In this document: one piece after another, positions 44,231 through 52,757 of the stretch
How the letters are laid out: each line of letters begins with the position of its first letter
Numbering within the stretch: position 1 is the first letter of the stretch
Assembly (NCBI GenBank): GCA_965246845.1
Contig: CBDFFR010000012.1
Span: 1-64,000, forward strand
Direction of reading: 5' to 3'
Length of the DNA stretch: 64,000 nucleotides
Origin: JBBRMW01 sp965246845
Lineage (GTDB): Bacteria; Chloroflexota; Anaerolineae; Aggregatilineales; UBA2796
Program-made: the position numbers and the translations under genes
The notes under the pieces: generated by a model
Told to the model about the DNA's origin: nothing
What the model saw: the letters and a program-made list of their open reading frames with translations, nothing else
Database searches by the model: none

Positions 44231-45034
44231 GTGACGGATCGGGTCCTGCTCGGCGCGAGCATACGCACTTTTCATGATTGTCTGGCGCTCGCGAGCCAGT
44301 TCGGGCTTGGGTTGGAAATCCAGGCATTCGCATATCCGGCAGTTCTCGCCACCGATTGGAAGACGCTCCTCAGCGACTACAAACGGATGCTCGCCACTTT
44401 CAAGGGCGAGTTGGCGATGCACGGACCCTTCATCGATATGGCCGCTGGAAGCGCAGATACGCTTATCCGCGATGTTGTGCGCGAGCGCATCCTCACCGCC
44501 CTCGAAACCGCCTCGGAACTCAACGCGCCGACGGTCGTCTTCCACGCCAATTTTCTGGCGACAATGCGCAACATCGGGTATCGCACCGAATTTCACCATA
44601 ATCAGCTTGAGTTCTGGCCGTCGCTGGCCGACCGTGCCGCCATGCTGGGCGTGCGGATCGTGCTGGAAAATATGTGGGAATTCGACCCGTACATCATCCG
44701 CAATGTACTAGCCGCAATCAACCACCCCGCGCTTTGCGCCTGCCTCGATGTCGGACATGCTGTATTATTTTCCGACGCGGAGCATTCGATAGCGAAGTGG
44801 ATTGAGGTCATGACGCCCTGGCTAAACCACGTTCACATCAACAACAATCCCGGCACGGTTGACGAACACCATGCGCTCGATGACGGCATGATCGACTACG
44901 CGCAAGTACTACCGTTGATTCGCGCACTCGCCAACCCGCCAACGATGACGCTTGAAATGTATGAAATCGATGCAATGCGCGACAGCTTGCGGTTCCTCGA
45001 TATGGCGCAACCTGTCAGCGTACCGAAGCGGTGA
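44231..45034 (+). CDS. Sugar phosphate isomerase/epimerase (AP-endonuclease-2-like TIM barrel)
   Basis: The 267-residue protein has the xylose-isomerase-like barrel of this family. ELAMHGPFIDMAAG carries a metal-site His, IVLENMWEFDP a metal-site Glu, CACLDVGHAVLFS a metal-ligand Asp and His, and LNHVHINNNPGTVDEHHAL the later His/Asp pair; TLEMYEID provides the last Glu. These residues bind a divalent metal for aldose-ketose isomerisation or epimerisation. The start is a GTG with GGAG seven bases upstream. It stands alone after a terminator. The substrate is unknown. Confidence 0.88.
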   Translation: MTDRVLLGASIRTFHDCLALASQFGLGLEIQAFAYPAVLATDWKTLLSDYKRMLATFKGELAMHGPFIDMAAGSADTLIRDVVRERILTALETASELNAPTVVFHANFLATMRNIGYRTEFHHNQLEFWPSLADRAAMLGVRIVLENMWEFDPYIIRNVLAAINHPALCACLDVGHAVLFSDAEHSIAKWIEVMTPWLNHVHINNNPGTVDEHHALDDGMIDYAQVLPLIRALANPPTMTLEMYEIDAMRDSLRFLDMAQPVSVPKR

Positions 45035-46549
45035 TCATGATCCGAACAGGCTGTTCTCGCGCGGCAGGATGACCACTGTATCGCCTTCATCGACGCCGCT
45101 CTTGATCTCGCTGTAGGTCTCGTTACGCAGGCCGAGAACGACGATCACTTCCTTGAATTTGCCATCCGGGGTGCGGACCGTGACCGTCGCTTTGCCCGTT
45201 TTGCGGTCCAGCTTGACGAAACGATTACGAACGCGCAGCACACTCTTGATCTGATTGACCGTCACGGTCGCGGTCGTGCTGAGTCCGGCACGCAGGTTCG
45301 GGTTCGCATCCAGCAGGATATGCACCGGATAGGTCACAACGCCCGCAACCTCCACCGCCGTCGAAGCCACTCGGTCCACGCTGCCCGTGAGCAGCACGCC
45401 CGGCAGCGCATCTGACGTGAACGTGACCTTCTGCCCGACGGCGACCTTGCTCACATCCAGTTCATCGACGCCAATATCGACGTAAAACCCGGCATCATCC
45501 ACGAGCGTGACAGCCGCCTTATCGAGCGGCGCACCTTCGCCAATCGTCAGGTTCAGTTTTGTCACGACGCCCGCGAACGGCGCAGCCAGCGTGCTGCGGC
45601 TCAGGTTATATTCCGCCAGCTTGACGGAGGCTTGTGCGGCTTCGAGCTGTGCGCCTGCAATCTGGATTTGCAGCGGGTCCGCGCCTTCTTTCAGTTTTTC
45701 GAGCGCCGATTGCGCCTGCACGACGCCCGCTTGCGCCTGCGCAACGCTGGATCCATCCCCATGTGCGTTCTGCGCCTGTGCAAGCTGCGCCTGCGCAACC
45801 AACACATCATAATTCGCGGAGTTCACGCCGATTTGCGCATCAGAAGCCGAAGCGCCGAATGATGGAATAGCAGCCCGGCTGGAGTTCAGCAGGCTTTCGA
45901 TGAATTTGTTGATGTCGTTACGCAGATTTTCCGGGAGCTGGTTAATCGCATCCTGTATTTCACGCGGAAGCGTCAGGGAAAAGGATTGCGGGTTTTCACT
46001 GAGCGCGCGCGCCTGATCACGTTGTAGCTGACGCTGCCAGACTTCGTTCTTCGCGATCTCGATCTGCAACTGCGCCAATTTGACGCGCGTTGGGTCATAG
46101 CCGACCCCGGCGGCGGCAAGCTGCGCTTTGGCTGCCTCAAGCCCGACCGTCGCCGCCGAAAGGTCCACATCACGCGGGGCGGCGGTAAGCGCTTTCAAGG
46201 CGATGGATGCTCCATCGAGTGCAAGCTGTGCATTGGCAAGCGCGGCACTTTCAGCGCGCGTATCGAGCGTGGCGAGGGTTTGCCCCTTGAGGACGCGCTG
46301 CCCTTCGACGACATTCACCGTCTGTACGCGCCCCTGCGCGAGGAAGACCATCGGCAGTTCCTGCGCGGCACGGATCGGACCGCTCGCGCTCACCGTGAGA
46401 ATCAGGTCAGCGCGTTCGACCTGTGCGCTATCCTGCACGGCGGTTGTTTGCTGCTGCGCGGCGTCGCGCGTGTAGCGTGTGCGCAGATAGGCCGCGATGA
46501 GGATCAGCACGCAGCCAATCAGGACGATGTTGCGAAATGCCTTGAACAT
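45035..46549 (-). CDS. HlyD-family membrane fusion protein (orphan adaptor)
   Basis: The 504-residue protein has one N-terminal membrane helix (IVLIGCVLILIAAYL), a first lipoyl half-motif (GRVQTVNVVEGQRVLKGQTL), a very long helical hairpin rich in Ala and Gln from about residue 110 to 320, the second half (AAPFAGVVTKLNLTIGEGAPL) and a beta-barrel region ending in RNRFVKLDRKTGKATV. It resembles the MacA-like protein at 14.7 kb but is about 30 residues longer in the hairpin. No ABC ATPase or permease adjoins it, so its partner must be encoded elsewhere. Confidence 0.9.
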   Translation of the reverse strand: MFKAFRNIVLIGCVLILIAAYLRTRYTRDAAQQQTTAVQDSAQVERADLILTVSASGPIRAAQELPMVFLAQGRVQTVNVVEGQRVLKGQTLATLDTRAESAALANAQLALDGASIALKALTAAPRDVDLSAATVGLEAAKAQLAAAGVGYDPTRVKLAQLQIEIAKNEVWQRQLQRDQARALSENPQSFSLTLPREIQDAINQLPENLRNDINKFIESLLNSSRAAIPSFGASASDAQIGVNSANYDVLVAQAQLAQAQNAHGDGSSVAQAQAGVVQAQSALEKLKEGADPLQIQIAGAQLEAAQASVKLAEYNLSRSTLAAPFAGVVTKLNLTIGEGAPLDKAAVTLVDDAGFYVDIGVDELDVSKVAVGQKVTFTSDALPGVLLTGSVDRVASTAVEVAGVVTYPVHILLDANPNLRAGLSTTATVTVNQIKSVLRVRNRFVKLDRKTGKATVTVRTPDGKFKEVIVVLGLRNETYSEIKSGVDEGDTVVILPRENSLFGS

Positions 46550-46870
46550 AGCCGCCCCGCAATAAATTCACAACGGATTATACCTGCCGTGAATCCGGTT
46601 TGCGTAACAGGAGATGATGAGAGCAGCGGTTAATGACTTTGAGCGACTACGACAGGATTTTTGGTAAGTTCATCGGGTTCACCAGACGATTCGTACAACG
46701 TTGGCGGCAGCGATCAGGGGATCAGCGGTGATGAGTGGAATATTTAAGCGACGCGCTACGCCCGCGATAATGCGGTCGTGCATTTCCGGTACGGCGACAT
46801 CGCGGCTAAATTCCCGGATATGATCTGGATCAAGCGGAATGAACATGAAAGGCGTTCTATCCAGCAAGTC

Positions 46871-46875
46871 ATCAT
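46871..46875. repeat. Target-site duplication (left copy)
   Basis: ATCAT directly before the left inverted repeat of the IS element; the same five bases follow the right inverted repeat at 47867-47871. Confidence 0.75.
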
Positions 46876-47866
46876 ACGTCTGATGTGGAATGAATTTGGC
46901 GAAAAGGGGAATGGGACGCAAGATTGAAGGTACCCCTACAGTCAATCGGACCCATTCCCATGACAAGTATAGACCTGGAAACGCTTTTGACCACGCTGTA
47001 CGTGCTGGTAGACGACTGGTATCAAACAGAGGGACGGCATCTGCTAAAGGGTAAGACAGGCGCAAAAGCGCAGTTCAGCGACAGCGAATTGTTGACATTG
47101 CTGCTGGCGCATGATTTTGTGCCATATCCGGGCGAAACGCAGTATGTGGCATACATGCGTGCCAACCATCTGGACCTGTTTCCTAAGCTGGTGGACCAGA
47201 GCCAGTACAATCGACGCGGGCGAGCCTTACAAGCGGTGGTGGAAGCACTACGGCAAGCGTGGTTGGGGATGTTGGGTGGGTATACCTGCGAGTGCCTGCT
47301 GCTGGATACCAAACCTGTCCCGGTGGTAGGCTACAAACGGTCCAAAACACATAGTGACTTTGCAGGGTATGCCGGGTATGGTCAGTGTGCGGCGCGTAAG
47401 CTGCACTACTTCGGCTTCAAACTCGTGCTGCTGAGTACCTGCGACGGTCTGCCCGTCGTCTACGACCTGGTGGCTGCCAACACCGACGAACGTCTTGCTG
47501 CCGAGAGTGTTCTGTACCGTGTCAACGACTGTGACATCCTGGCCGACAAGGGCTTTCTTGGCGCGGATTGGCAAGCCAGCATTGCCGATGAAACCGGCAA
47601 CTGTGTCCTCACTCCCAAACGCGCCAACCAGTCCCAACAAAATCATCCGCTACTCGACGCCGCGCTGGGCAGTTTACGTGAACGCATCGAAGGCGTCTTT
47701 CACCAACTCCAGAACACAGGGCGCAACCTTGAGCGCTTGCTTGCTAAAACGGTAGCTGGCTTGACCGCTCGCATCACCCTCAAAGTCACCTGTTTGGTTC
47801 TCAAGCGCTTGCTTGCCCGTGACTTTGCCTTTGACCTCCAAACCTTTTCCATTTCACATTAGACGT
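46876..47866 (+). mobile_element. Complete IS982-family insertion sequence (991 bp)
   Basis: The left end begins ACGTCTGATGTGGAATG and the right end, read in reverse complement, begins ACGTCTAATGTGAAATG, so the terminal inverted repeats match at 15 of the first 17 bases. ATCAT flanks both sides. The element carries one transposase gene whose stop codon lies in the right terminal repeat. Length and structure are typical of IS982. It inserted into the PIN-toxin gene at the HDDLLD codons. Confidence 0.88.
46960..47862 (+). CDS. IS982-family transposase
   Basis: The 300-residue protein has an N-terminal helical region (DLETLLTTLYVLVDDWY) and the IS982 catalytic core. The first Asp is in CLLLDTKPVPVVGYKRS, the second in LVAANTDERLA, and the Glu is in SLRERIEGVFHQLQNTG. 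KLHYFGFKLVLL and DILADKGFLGADW are also typical. It starts at the ATG in CCCATGACAAG; a TTG 36 bases upstream is possible. The frame is intact and free of stops, so the element may be active. Confidence 0.93.
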   Translation: MTSIDLETLLTTLYVLVDDWYQTEGRHLLKGKTGAKAQFSDSELLTLLLAHDFVPYPGETQYVAYMRANHLDLFPKLVDQSQYNRRGRALQAVVEALRQAWLGMLGGYTCECLLLDTKPVPVVGYKRSKTHSDFAGYAGYGQCAARKLHYFGFKLVLLSTCDGLPVVYDLVAANTDERLAAESVLYRVNDCDILADKGFLGADWQASIADETGNCVLTPKRANQSQQNHPLLDAALGSLRERIEGVFHQLQNTGRNLERLLAKTVAGLTARITLKVTCLVLKRLLARDFAFDLQTFSISH

Positions 47867-47871
47867 ATCAT
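47867..47871. repeat. Target-site duplication (right copy)
   Basis: ATCAT directly after the right inverted repeat, matching 46871-46875. Confidence 0.75.
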
Positions 47872-48065
47872 GTATTTTCGTGTAATCTGCAAACCATCTG
47901 TTTTTCGCATTCGCGAAGTACAGTTCGGCAAGAACAATCACGGAAAAGATCAGTTGCACATCACCATGCTCGGCAGCCCGGAAGATCATCAAGGCCGTGT
48001 TGCTCAATTTTTTGTCGCCTGACAACTACCAGATCAGTGCGTGAGTATCAACCGCATATATGGGT

Positions 48066-48449
48066 TCAATCGCTGCTGGGGTTGTACTCTTCAAGTTCCT
48101 CCTCCCATTCCGTCGCAATTGCGTGAATTTCAGCATGGAGTTCTTCGCTGCTCATCTCTGCAAGTGCCTGGCTTGAATACTTACCATAGAGGCTTTCAAC
48201 ATGCTCGAAAGCACCACTTGCGCGCAACGCAGCAAATTTCTGCATCAGCGCCTCACGCGCAGGATTGTAATCTGCGTTTTCGGGGGATAGTTCAGCGGCG
48301 ACGGGCGTGTTTTCGGGTAGCGCGGCGTGCTGCTCTGGCAGCTTTCGCGCTGTCTGTTTCGCGCGCAAATGGTAAATCAGCTTGTTCTGTTCAGTTTCCG
48401 GGAGTTGTTCCGCAAGTTTTTCTATTTCGGAGTAGGTTATATTCGCCAT
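48066..48449 (-). CDS. Likely antitoxin partner of the PIN-domain toxin
   Basis: This 127-residue, acidic and mostly helical protein (MANITYSEIEKLAEQLPETEQNKLIYHLRA... to ..EEELEEYNPSSD) lies directly before the toxin remnant and overlaps its first codons. It has no recognised DNA-binding domain of the MazE or Phd types, but the N-terminal region resembles short coiled antitoxin N-termini. AGGAG lies eight bases before the ATG. Function as the antitoxin is inferred from position. The frame is intact even though the toxin is broken. Confidence 0.7.
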   Translation of the reverse strand: MANITYSEIEKLAEQLPETEQNKLIYHLRAKQTARKLPEQHAALPENTPVAAELSPENADYNPAREALMQKFAALRASGAFEHVESLYGKYSSQALAEMSSEELHAEIHAIATEWEEELEEYNPSSD

Positions 48450-48772
48450 GGATGCGACTCCTCGCCCATTGTGAGCAAATCGTGTATTTCATAGTTTAAC
48501 TCGCTAACGCCAAAATCGGGTTTGCGGCTTGCATACGGCATCCTGGAGTTTGAAACAGTGCGCAATTTGCTGGACACGAGATTTAGGTCTTGCGCCCGTT
48601 CGCCTCGCAAATTTTTAGAGAATACACGAACACGTCCACCCCAATTTTGCAAAACGCGGTATATTCAATCGTGCATCCGACGGAGAAGCAGCCAACCCAT
48701 ACACCCGCACGACCGATCCGTCCGTTCCGAATACACCCTTTCGTTTCGTTCTTTTTCCAGATTGAGGTTTCC

Positions 48773-50683
48773 ATGAAGAAAACGTTTTCCGTGCTGCTCG
48801 CGCTGGCGTTGCTCGTCACCGCGTTTGCGGCGTCCGCAACCCCGACCCACGCGCAAGCCAAAAAGTACACTATTGCATTCGTACCGGGCGTGAACCCGGA
48901 TCCGTTCTACATCACGATGGCGGGCGGCGTGAAGCAGGCCGCCTCCGATCTCGGCGTCGATGTGATCCAGCAGGACCCGGCCAAGTTCGATGTGACGGTC
49001 TCCGCGCCGATCATCGAAGCGCTGATCGCGAAGGGCGGCATCAGCGCGCTCGTGACCGCGCCGAACGACAAGCAGCAGTCGATCCCCGTTCTCAAGAAGG
49101 CTGCCGATGCGGGTATCCCGGTGATCACCGTCGATACATTCATCGGTGATGGCGACTACACGAACGGCGAAGTCAAGTTCCCGTTGAGCTACATCGGCTC
49201 CGACAACGTGCAGGGCGGTTACATGGCCTGCGCCGCGCTCGGTGATTCGCTCGGCAAGGGCGCGAAGATTTACATCTCGAACGTGCGCCCCGGTATCAGC
49301 ACGACCGATCAGCGCGAGCAGGGCTGCAAGCAGGCCGCGAAGGATAAAGGCCTCGAAGTCGTCCGTACCGATTACAACGAGAACGACGCGACGAAGGCAC
49401 AGCAGCAGACCGCCGCCGTATTGACCGCGAATGCCGACATCAAGGGCATGTTCGCGACTAACACGTTCGGCGCGCTCGGCGCAGGCGCAGCGATTGAAAA
49501 CGCCCGCCTCAAGGGGTCGGTACAGGTCGCGCTGTTCGATGCCTCCGAAGAGAACGTCGGCTATCTGAAAGCCGGGACCGTCTCGCTCGTGATCGCGCAG
49601 AAGCCCTACGATATGGGCTACCTCGGCGTCTCGCTCGCAGTCGCCTACCTCGACGGCTTCCAGAGCCTGCCCAAGCGCGTCCCGACCGGCTACGCCGTCT
49701 TGACGAAGGACAACGTCGACAAGTCGGAATTCTCGCGCTTCATCTATAGCAGCAAGACGAAGGATGCTACCGCGAAGCTGGATACCAAGTTCACGGTGGC
49801 GTTCGTGCCGGGTGTGAACCCGGACCCGTTCTACATCACCATGAGCAAGGGTGTGAAGGCTGCCGCCGCACGGTATGGCGTGAACATCATCCAGCAGGAC
49901 CCGGCCAAGTTCGATGTGACGGTTTCCGCGCCGATCATCGAAGCCTTGATCGCGAAGGGTGGGATCAATGCCCTCGTGACCGCGCCAAACGACAAGCAGC
50001 AATCGATCCCCGTCCTCAAGAAAGCGAGCGACGCGGGTATCCCGGTCATCACCGTCGATACATTCATCGGCGATGGCGACTATGAAAACGGCGAAGTCAA
50101 GTTTCCGTTGACGTACATCGGCTCCGACAACGTGCAGGGCGGTTACATTGCCTGCGCCTCGCTCGGTGACGCGCTCGGCAAGGGTGCGAAGATTTACATT
50201 TCGAACGTGCGCCCCGGCATCAGCACGACCGACCAGCGCGAGCAGGGCTGCAAGCAGGCCGCGAAGGATAAGGGTCTGGAAGTCGTCCGCACGGACTACA
50301 ACGAAAACGACGCGACGAAGGCGCAGCAGCAGACCGCCGCCGTATTGACCGCGAACCCGGACATCAAGGGTATGTTCGCGACCAACACGTTCGGCGCGCT
50401 CGGCGCAGGTGCAGCCATCGAGAACGCGCGTCTCAAGGGCGCGGTACAGGTCGCGCTGTTCGATGCCTCGGAAGAGAACATCGGCTACCTCAAGGCCGGA
50501 ACCGTCTCGCTCGTGATCGCGCAGAAGCCCGCCGACATGGGCTATCTCGGCGTCGTGACGGCAGTTGCCAACGCGCGCGGTGTGACGAGCATGGCGAAGC
50601 GCGTCCCGACGGGCTACGCGGTCATCACCGCGAAGAACGTGGGCGACCCGGAAATCGCGAAGTTCATCTATACCAGCAAGTAG
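48773..50683 (+). CDS. Ribose-type sugar-binding protein with two nearly identical tandem domains
   Basis: The 636-residue secreted protein has a signal peptide (about residues 1-28, ending THAQA) and two type-1 periplasmic-binding domains of the ribose/autoinducer class. The first occupies residues 30-325, the second 335-636. They match at most positions, including FVPGVNPDPFYITM, QQDPAKFDVTVSAPI, SIPVLKKA and NVRPGISTTDQREQG. The offset between copies is 924 bases (308 residues), so this is an internal duplication of the whole domain. GAGGT lies before the ATG. Permease and ATPase genes follow after a repeat-filled spacer. The sugar bound is unknown. Confidence 0.93.
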   Translation: MKKTFSVLLALALLVTAFAASATPTHAQAKKYTIAFVPGVNPDPFYITMAGGVKQAASDLGVDVIQQDPAKFDVTVSAPIIEALIAKGGISALVTAPNDKQQSIPVLKKAADAGIPVITVDTFIGDGDYTNGEVKFPLSYIGSDNVQGGYMACAALGDSLGKGAKIYISNVRPGISTTDQREQGCKQAAKDKGLEVVRTDYNENDATKAQQQTAAVLTANADIKGMFATNTFGALGAGAAIENARLKGSVQVALFDASEENVGYLKAGTVSLVIAQKPYDMGYLGVSLAVAYLDGFQSLPKRVPTGYAVLTKDNVDKSEFSRFIYSSKTKDATAKLDTKFTVAFVPGVNPDPFYITMSKGVKAAAARYGVNIIQQDPAKFDVTVSAPIIEALIAKGGINALVTAPNDKQQSIPVLKKASDAGIPVITVDTFIGDGDYENGEVKFPLTYIGSDNVQGGYIACASLGDALGKGAKIYISNVRPGISTTDQREQGCKQAAKDKGLEVVRTDYNENDATKAQQQTAAVLTANPDIKGMFATNTFGALGAGAAIENARLKGAVQVALFDASEENIGYLKAGTVSLVIAQKPADMGYLGVVTAVANARGVTSMAKRVPTGYAVITAKNVGDPEIAKFIYTSK

Positions 50684-50696
50684 GGCCGGATTTTCT

Positions 50697-50802
50697 GTAG
50701 GGGCGGACCGATGTGTCCGCCCGGAAAAATGGGTCGGTCAAGCCCCGACCCCTACACCAGACACGCGGTTTTCTGTAGGGGCTGTGGCTTGCCCAGCCCG
50801 GC
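50697..50802. repeat. Cluster of three palindromic repeats
   Basis: Units at 50697-50722 (GTAGGGGCGGAC..GTCCGCCC), 50731-50755 (GGGTCGGTCAAGCCCCGACCC followed by CTAC) and 50775-50801 (GTAGGGGCTGTGGCTTGCCCAGCCC). They lie between the sugar-binding protein and the permease gene, where a stable hairpin could set the excess of binding protein over permease. Confidence 0.8.
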
Positions 50803-50883
50803 ATTGTCCACCTGTTTGGATATGTATTTTCTAAAATAGCAAAACGCTGGCGGCTGAAGGCTGACGGCGCACAAAGGTCCTCT

Positions 50884-51996
50884 ATGGCAACAACGACACT
50901 GACCCGGCAAGCGCCGGGAGCCGCCCGCAACTCGGTCCTCAATTTCGTGGCGCGCTCATGGTCCTATTTATTCCTGATTGGAATGGTCCTGTTTTTCTCG
51001 ATATTCGGGCAGGGTTTTTTCAGCGTCCGCAATTTTTCATCGGTATTGGTCACGAGTACGCTGGTCACGCTGATCGGAATCGGGCAAACTTTCGTGATCA
51101 TCACCGCCGGGATCGACCTCTCGCTGGGCTGGACGGTCGGCCTGGCGTCGGTGATTTGCGCGCGGCTGATGCGCGATCTGGTCAACGTGAACGGTTTTGA
51201 CCCGACGCTCGCAATTTTATTCGGGGTTGGCGGCGGGTTGCTCGTCTCGCTGATACCGGGGCTGATCAATGGCCTGCTGATCGCGCGCGTGAAGGTCCCA
51301 CCATTTATCGCCACGCTCGGCATGTTCGGGATTGTGCGCGGCGTGGCGTTCCTGCTCACGGATGGGCAGAACGTCGTCGGCAACCTGCCGAGCAATATTC
51401 GCAGTACGCTCTCCGGGATCGGGAATGGCAGCCTGGTCTACTATACGCCCGGTTATGGCATTTCACTGTTCAACGAGCCAGCGGGACTCGCGCCTGAGCA
51501 ACTGCGCGGCGTGCAACTGCTCGCGCCGTATCCGGTCCTCGTCACGATTGTTGTGATCCTGATTTTCGGCTTCGTCCTGACGCGCACGCAGTTCGGGCGG
51601 CATACCTACGCCATCGGCGGCAGCCAGGAAGCCAGCATTCGCGCCGGGATCGATGTGCGCGGACATCTAATCCGCATCTATATGTTGAGTGCGTTTTGTG
51701 CCGGGATCGCGGGCGTGCTGCACGTCTTCCGCTATACGGCGGGCGCGCCACAGGCGGGCGAGGCGCAATTGCTCGATTCGGTAGCGGCGGTCGTCATCGG
51801 CGGGACCAGCTTGTTCGGCGGCGCGGGGCGCGTGCGCGGGACGGTTATCGGTGCGTTGATTATCGGCCTGCTTTCAACCGGGCTGATTATTCTGAACGTC
51901 GATTCGCTGTGGCAATTCGTCGTCGTCGGGGTCGTGATCATTATCGCTGTGCTGGTCAACCAGGCGCAGGCATTCCTCGAAAGGCGCAAGGCATGA
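50884..51996 (+). CDS. Ribose-type ABC importer permease
   Basis: The 370-residue permease is of the RbsC/XylH class, with eight to ten helices. It shows the hallmarks ITAGIDLSLGWTVGLASV, VPPFIATLGMFGIVRGVAFLLTDG and TYAIGGSQEASIRAGIDV, then VVIGGTSLFGGAGRVRGTVIGALII near the C-terminus. AAGG lies before the ATG. Its stop overlaps the ATG of the ATPase gene (ATGA). The sugar is set by the tandem-domain binding protein upstream. Confidence 0.95.
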   Translation: MATTTLTRQAPGAARNSVLNFVARSWSYLFLIGMVLFFSIFGQGFFSVRNFSSVLVTSTLVTLIGIGQTFVIITAGIDLSLGWTVGLASVICARLMRDLVNVNGFDPTLAILFGVGGGLLVSLIPGLINGLLIARVKVPPFIATLGMFGIVRGVAFLLTDGQNVVGNLPSNIRSTLSGIGNGSLVYYTPGYGISLFNEPAGLAPEQLRGVQLLAPYPVLVTIVVILIFGFVLTRTQFGRHTYAIGGSQEASIRAGIDVRGHLIRIYMLSAFCAGIAGVLHVFRYTAGAPQAGEAQLLDSVAAVVIGGTSLFGGAGRVRGTVIGALIIGLLSTGLIILNVDSLWQFVVVGVVIIIAVLVNQAQAFLERRKA

Positions 51997-52757
51997 GTGC
52001 AGCACAACCGCTATTGCAAGTACGCGGCGTCTCCAAATTTTTCGGCGGTCTGACCGCGTTGAGCAGCGTCGATTTTCAGGTGAATGTCGGGGAAGTGGTC
52101 GCGCTGCTGGGCGACAACGGTGCGGGCAAATCGACGCTGATTAAGTGCATTTCCGGTGTATATAAACCGGACGAGGGCGAAATTCTGTTCGATGGGCAGG
52201 ATATACGCCACCTCTCGCCCGCCGCCGTGCGCGATGAGGGTATCGAGACGATTTATCAGGATTTGGCGCTCGCGGAAAATCTGGATGTGGGCGCGAATGT
52301 GTTCCTCGGCAAGGAGAAGAAGAAAAAGCTGTTCGGCTTCATCCCCGTCACGGATGACGAATACATGCGCCGCGAATCGGAAGCCGCGCTCACGCAGCTC
52401 GATATTCACATTCCGTCACTGCGCCAGAAGCTGAACTTCCTCTCCGGTGGGCAGCGGCAGGCGGTCGCCATCGCGCGGGCAGTCTATTGGAAGGCGCGGC
52501 TGGTCGTGATGGATGAGCCGACGGCGGCGCTCGGCGTCCCGGAGCAAATCAAGGTACTTGCGCTGGTGCGGCGGCTACGCGATCAGGGCGTCCCAGTGAT
52601 CCTGATCAGCCACACGATGCAGGACGTACTGCAGGTTGCGGATCGGATGGTCGTGATGCGGCGCGGGCGCGTCGTCGCGGATGTGCCGCGCGCGGAGGCG
52701 ACCGTCGATATTCTGGTGAAGCACATGGTCGGCGGCATGACCGAAAATGGCGCTTGA
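51993..52757 (+). CDS. Sugar ABC importer ATPase, single nucleotide-binding domain
   Basis: The 254-residue ATPase has Walker A GDNGAGKST, signature LSGGQRQAVAIARAVYW and Walker B LVVMDEPTAALG. The signature followed by AVYW and PTAALGVPE marks the single-domain FrcA type rather than the double-domain RbsA type. It overlaps the permease stop by 4 bases (ATGA), and its own end overlaps the kinase start by 11 bases, making permease, ATPase and kinase one translationally linked unit. Confidence 0.94.
   Translation: MSAAQPLLQVRGVSKFFGGLTALSSVDFQVNVGEVVALLGDNGAGKSTLIKCISGVYKPDEGEILFDGQDIRHLSPAAVRDEGIETIYQDLALAENLDVGANVFLGKEKKKKLFGFIPVTDDEYMRRESEAALTQLDIHIPSLRQKLNFLSGGQRQAVAIARAVYWKARLVVMDEPTAALGVPEQIKVLALVRRLRDQGVPVILISHTMQDVLQVADRMVVMRRGRVVADVPRAEATVDILVKHMVGGMTENGA

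Larger units (their letters stand above)
46679..48070 (-). pseudogene. PIN-domain toxin gene, split by an IS element and carrying an amber codon
   Basis: Removing the IS element and one target copy rejoins the gene in frame: ..FADYTKIHDDLLDRTPFMFIPL... The reconstructed product is about 131 residues, usual for VapC-like PIN toxins. The first acidic residue is in AVDTHALIW, the second in SVIVLAELYFA, and the last two are in EMHDRIIAG and LITADPLIAA. In addition, the codon after ALIW is TAG (48026-48028), where the family normally has Tyr or Phe (ALIWYL). No ATG or GTG start is present in frame, so the start may also be damaged. The antitoxin gene lies just upstream and overlaps its beginning. 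Confidence 0.85.

Noticed and set aside
48437..48652. A 71-codon frame just before the antitoxin gene
   Set aside because: It has no ribosome-binding site or domain and overlaps the antitoxin start; a short internal start (MPYASRKPDF..) cannot be excluded.
48665..50002. A 445-codon antisense frame across the tandem binding protein
   Set aside because: It repeats with the same period as the sense duplication and is Arg/His/Asp-rich, so it is a shadow.
50664..50942. Minus-strand frame containing RADTSVRPY
   Set aside because: It translates the repeat cluster after the binding-protein gene.
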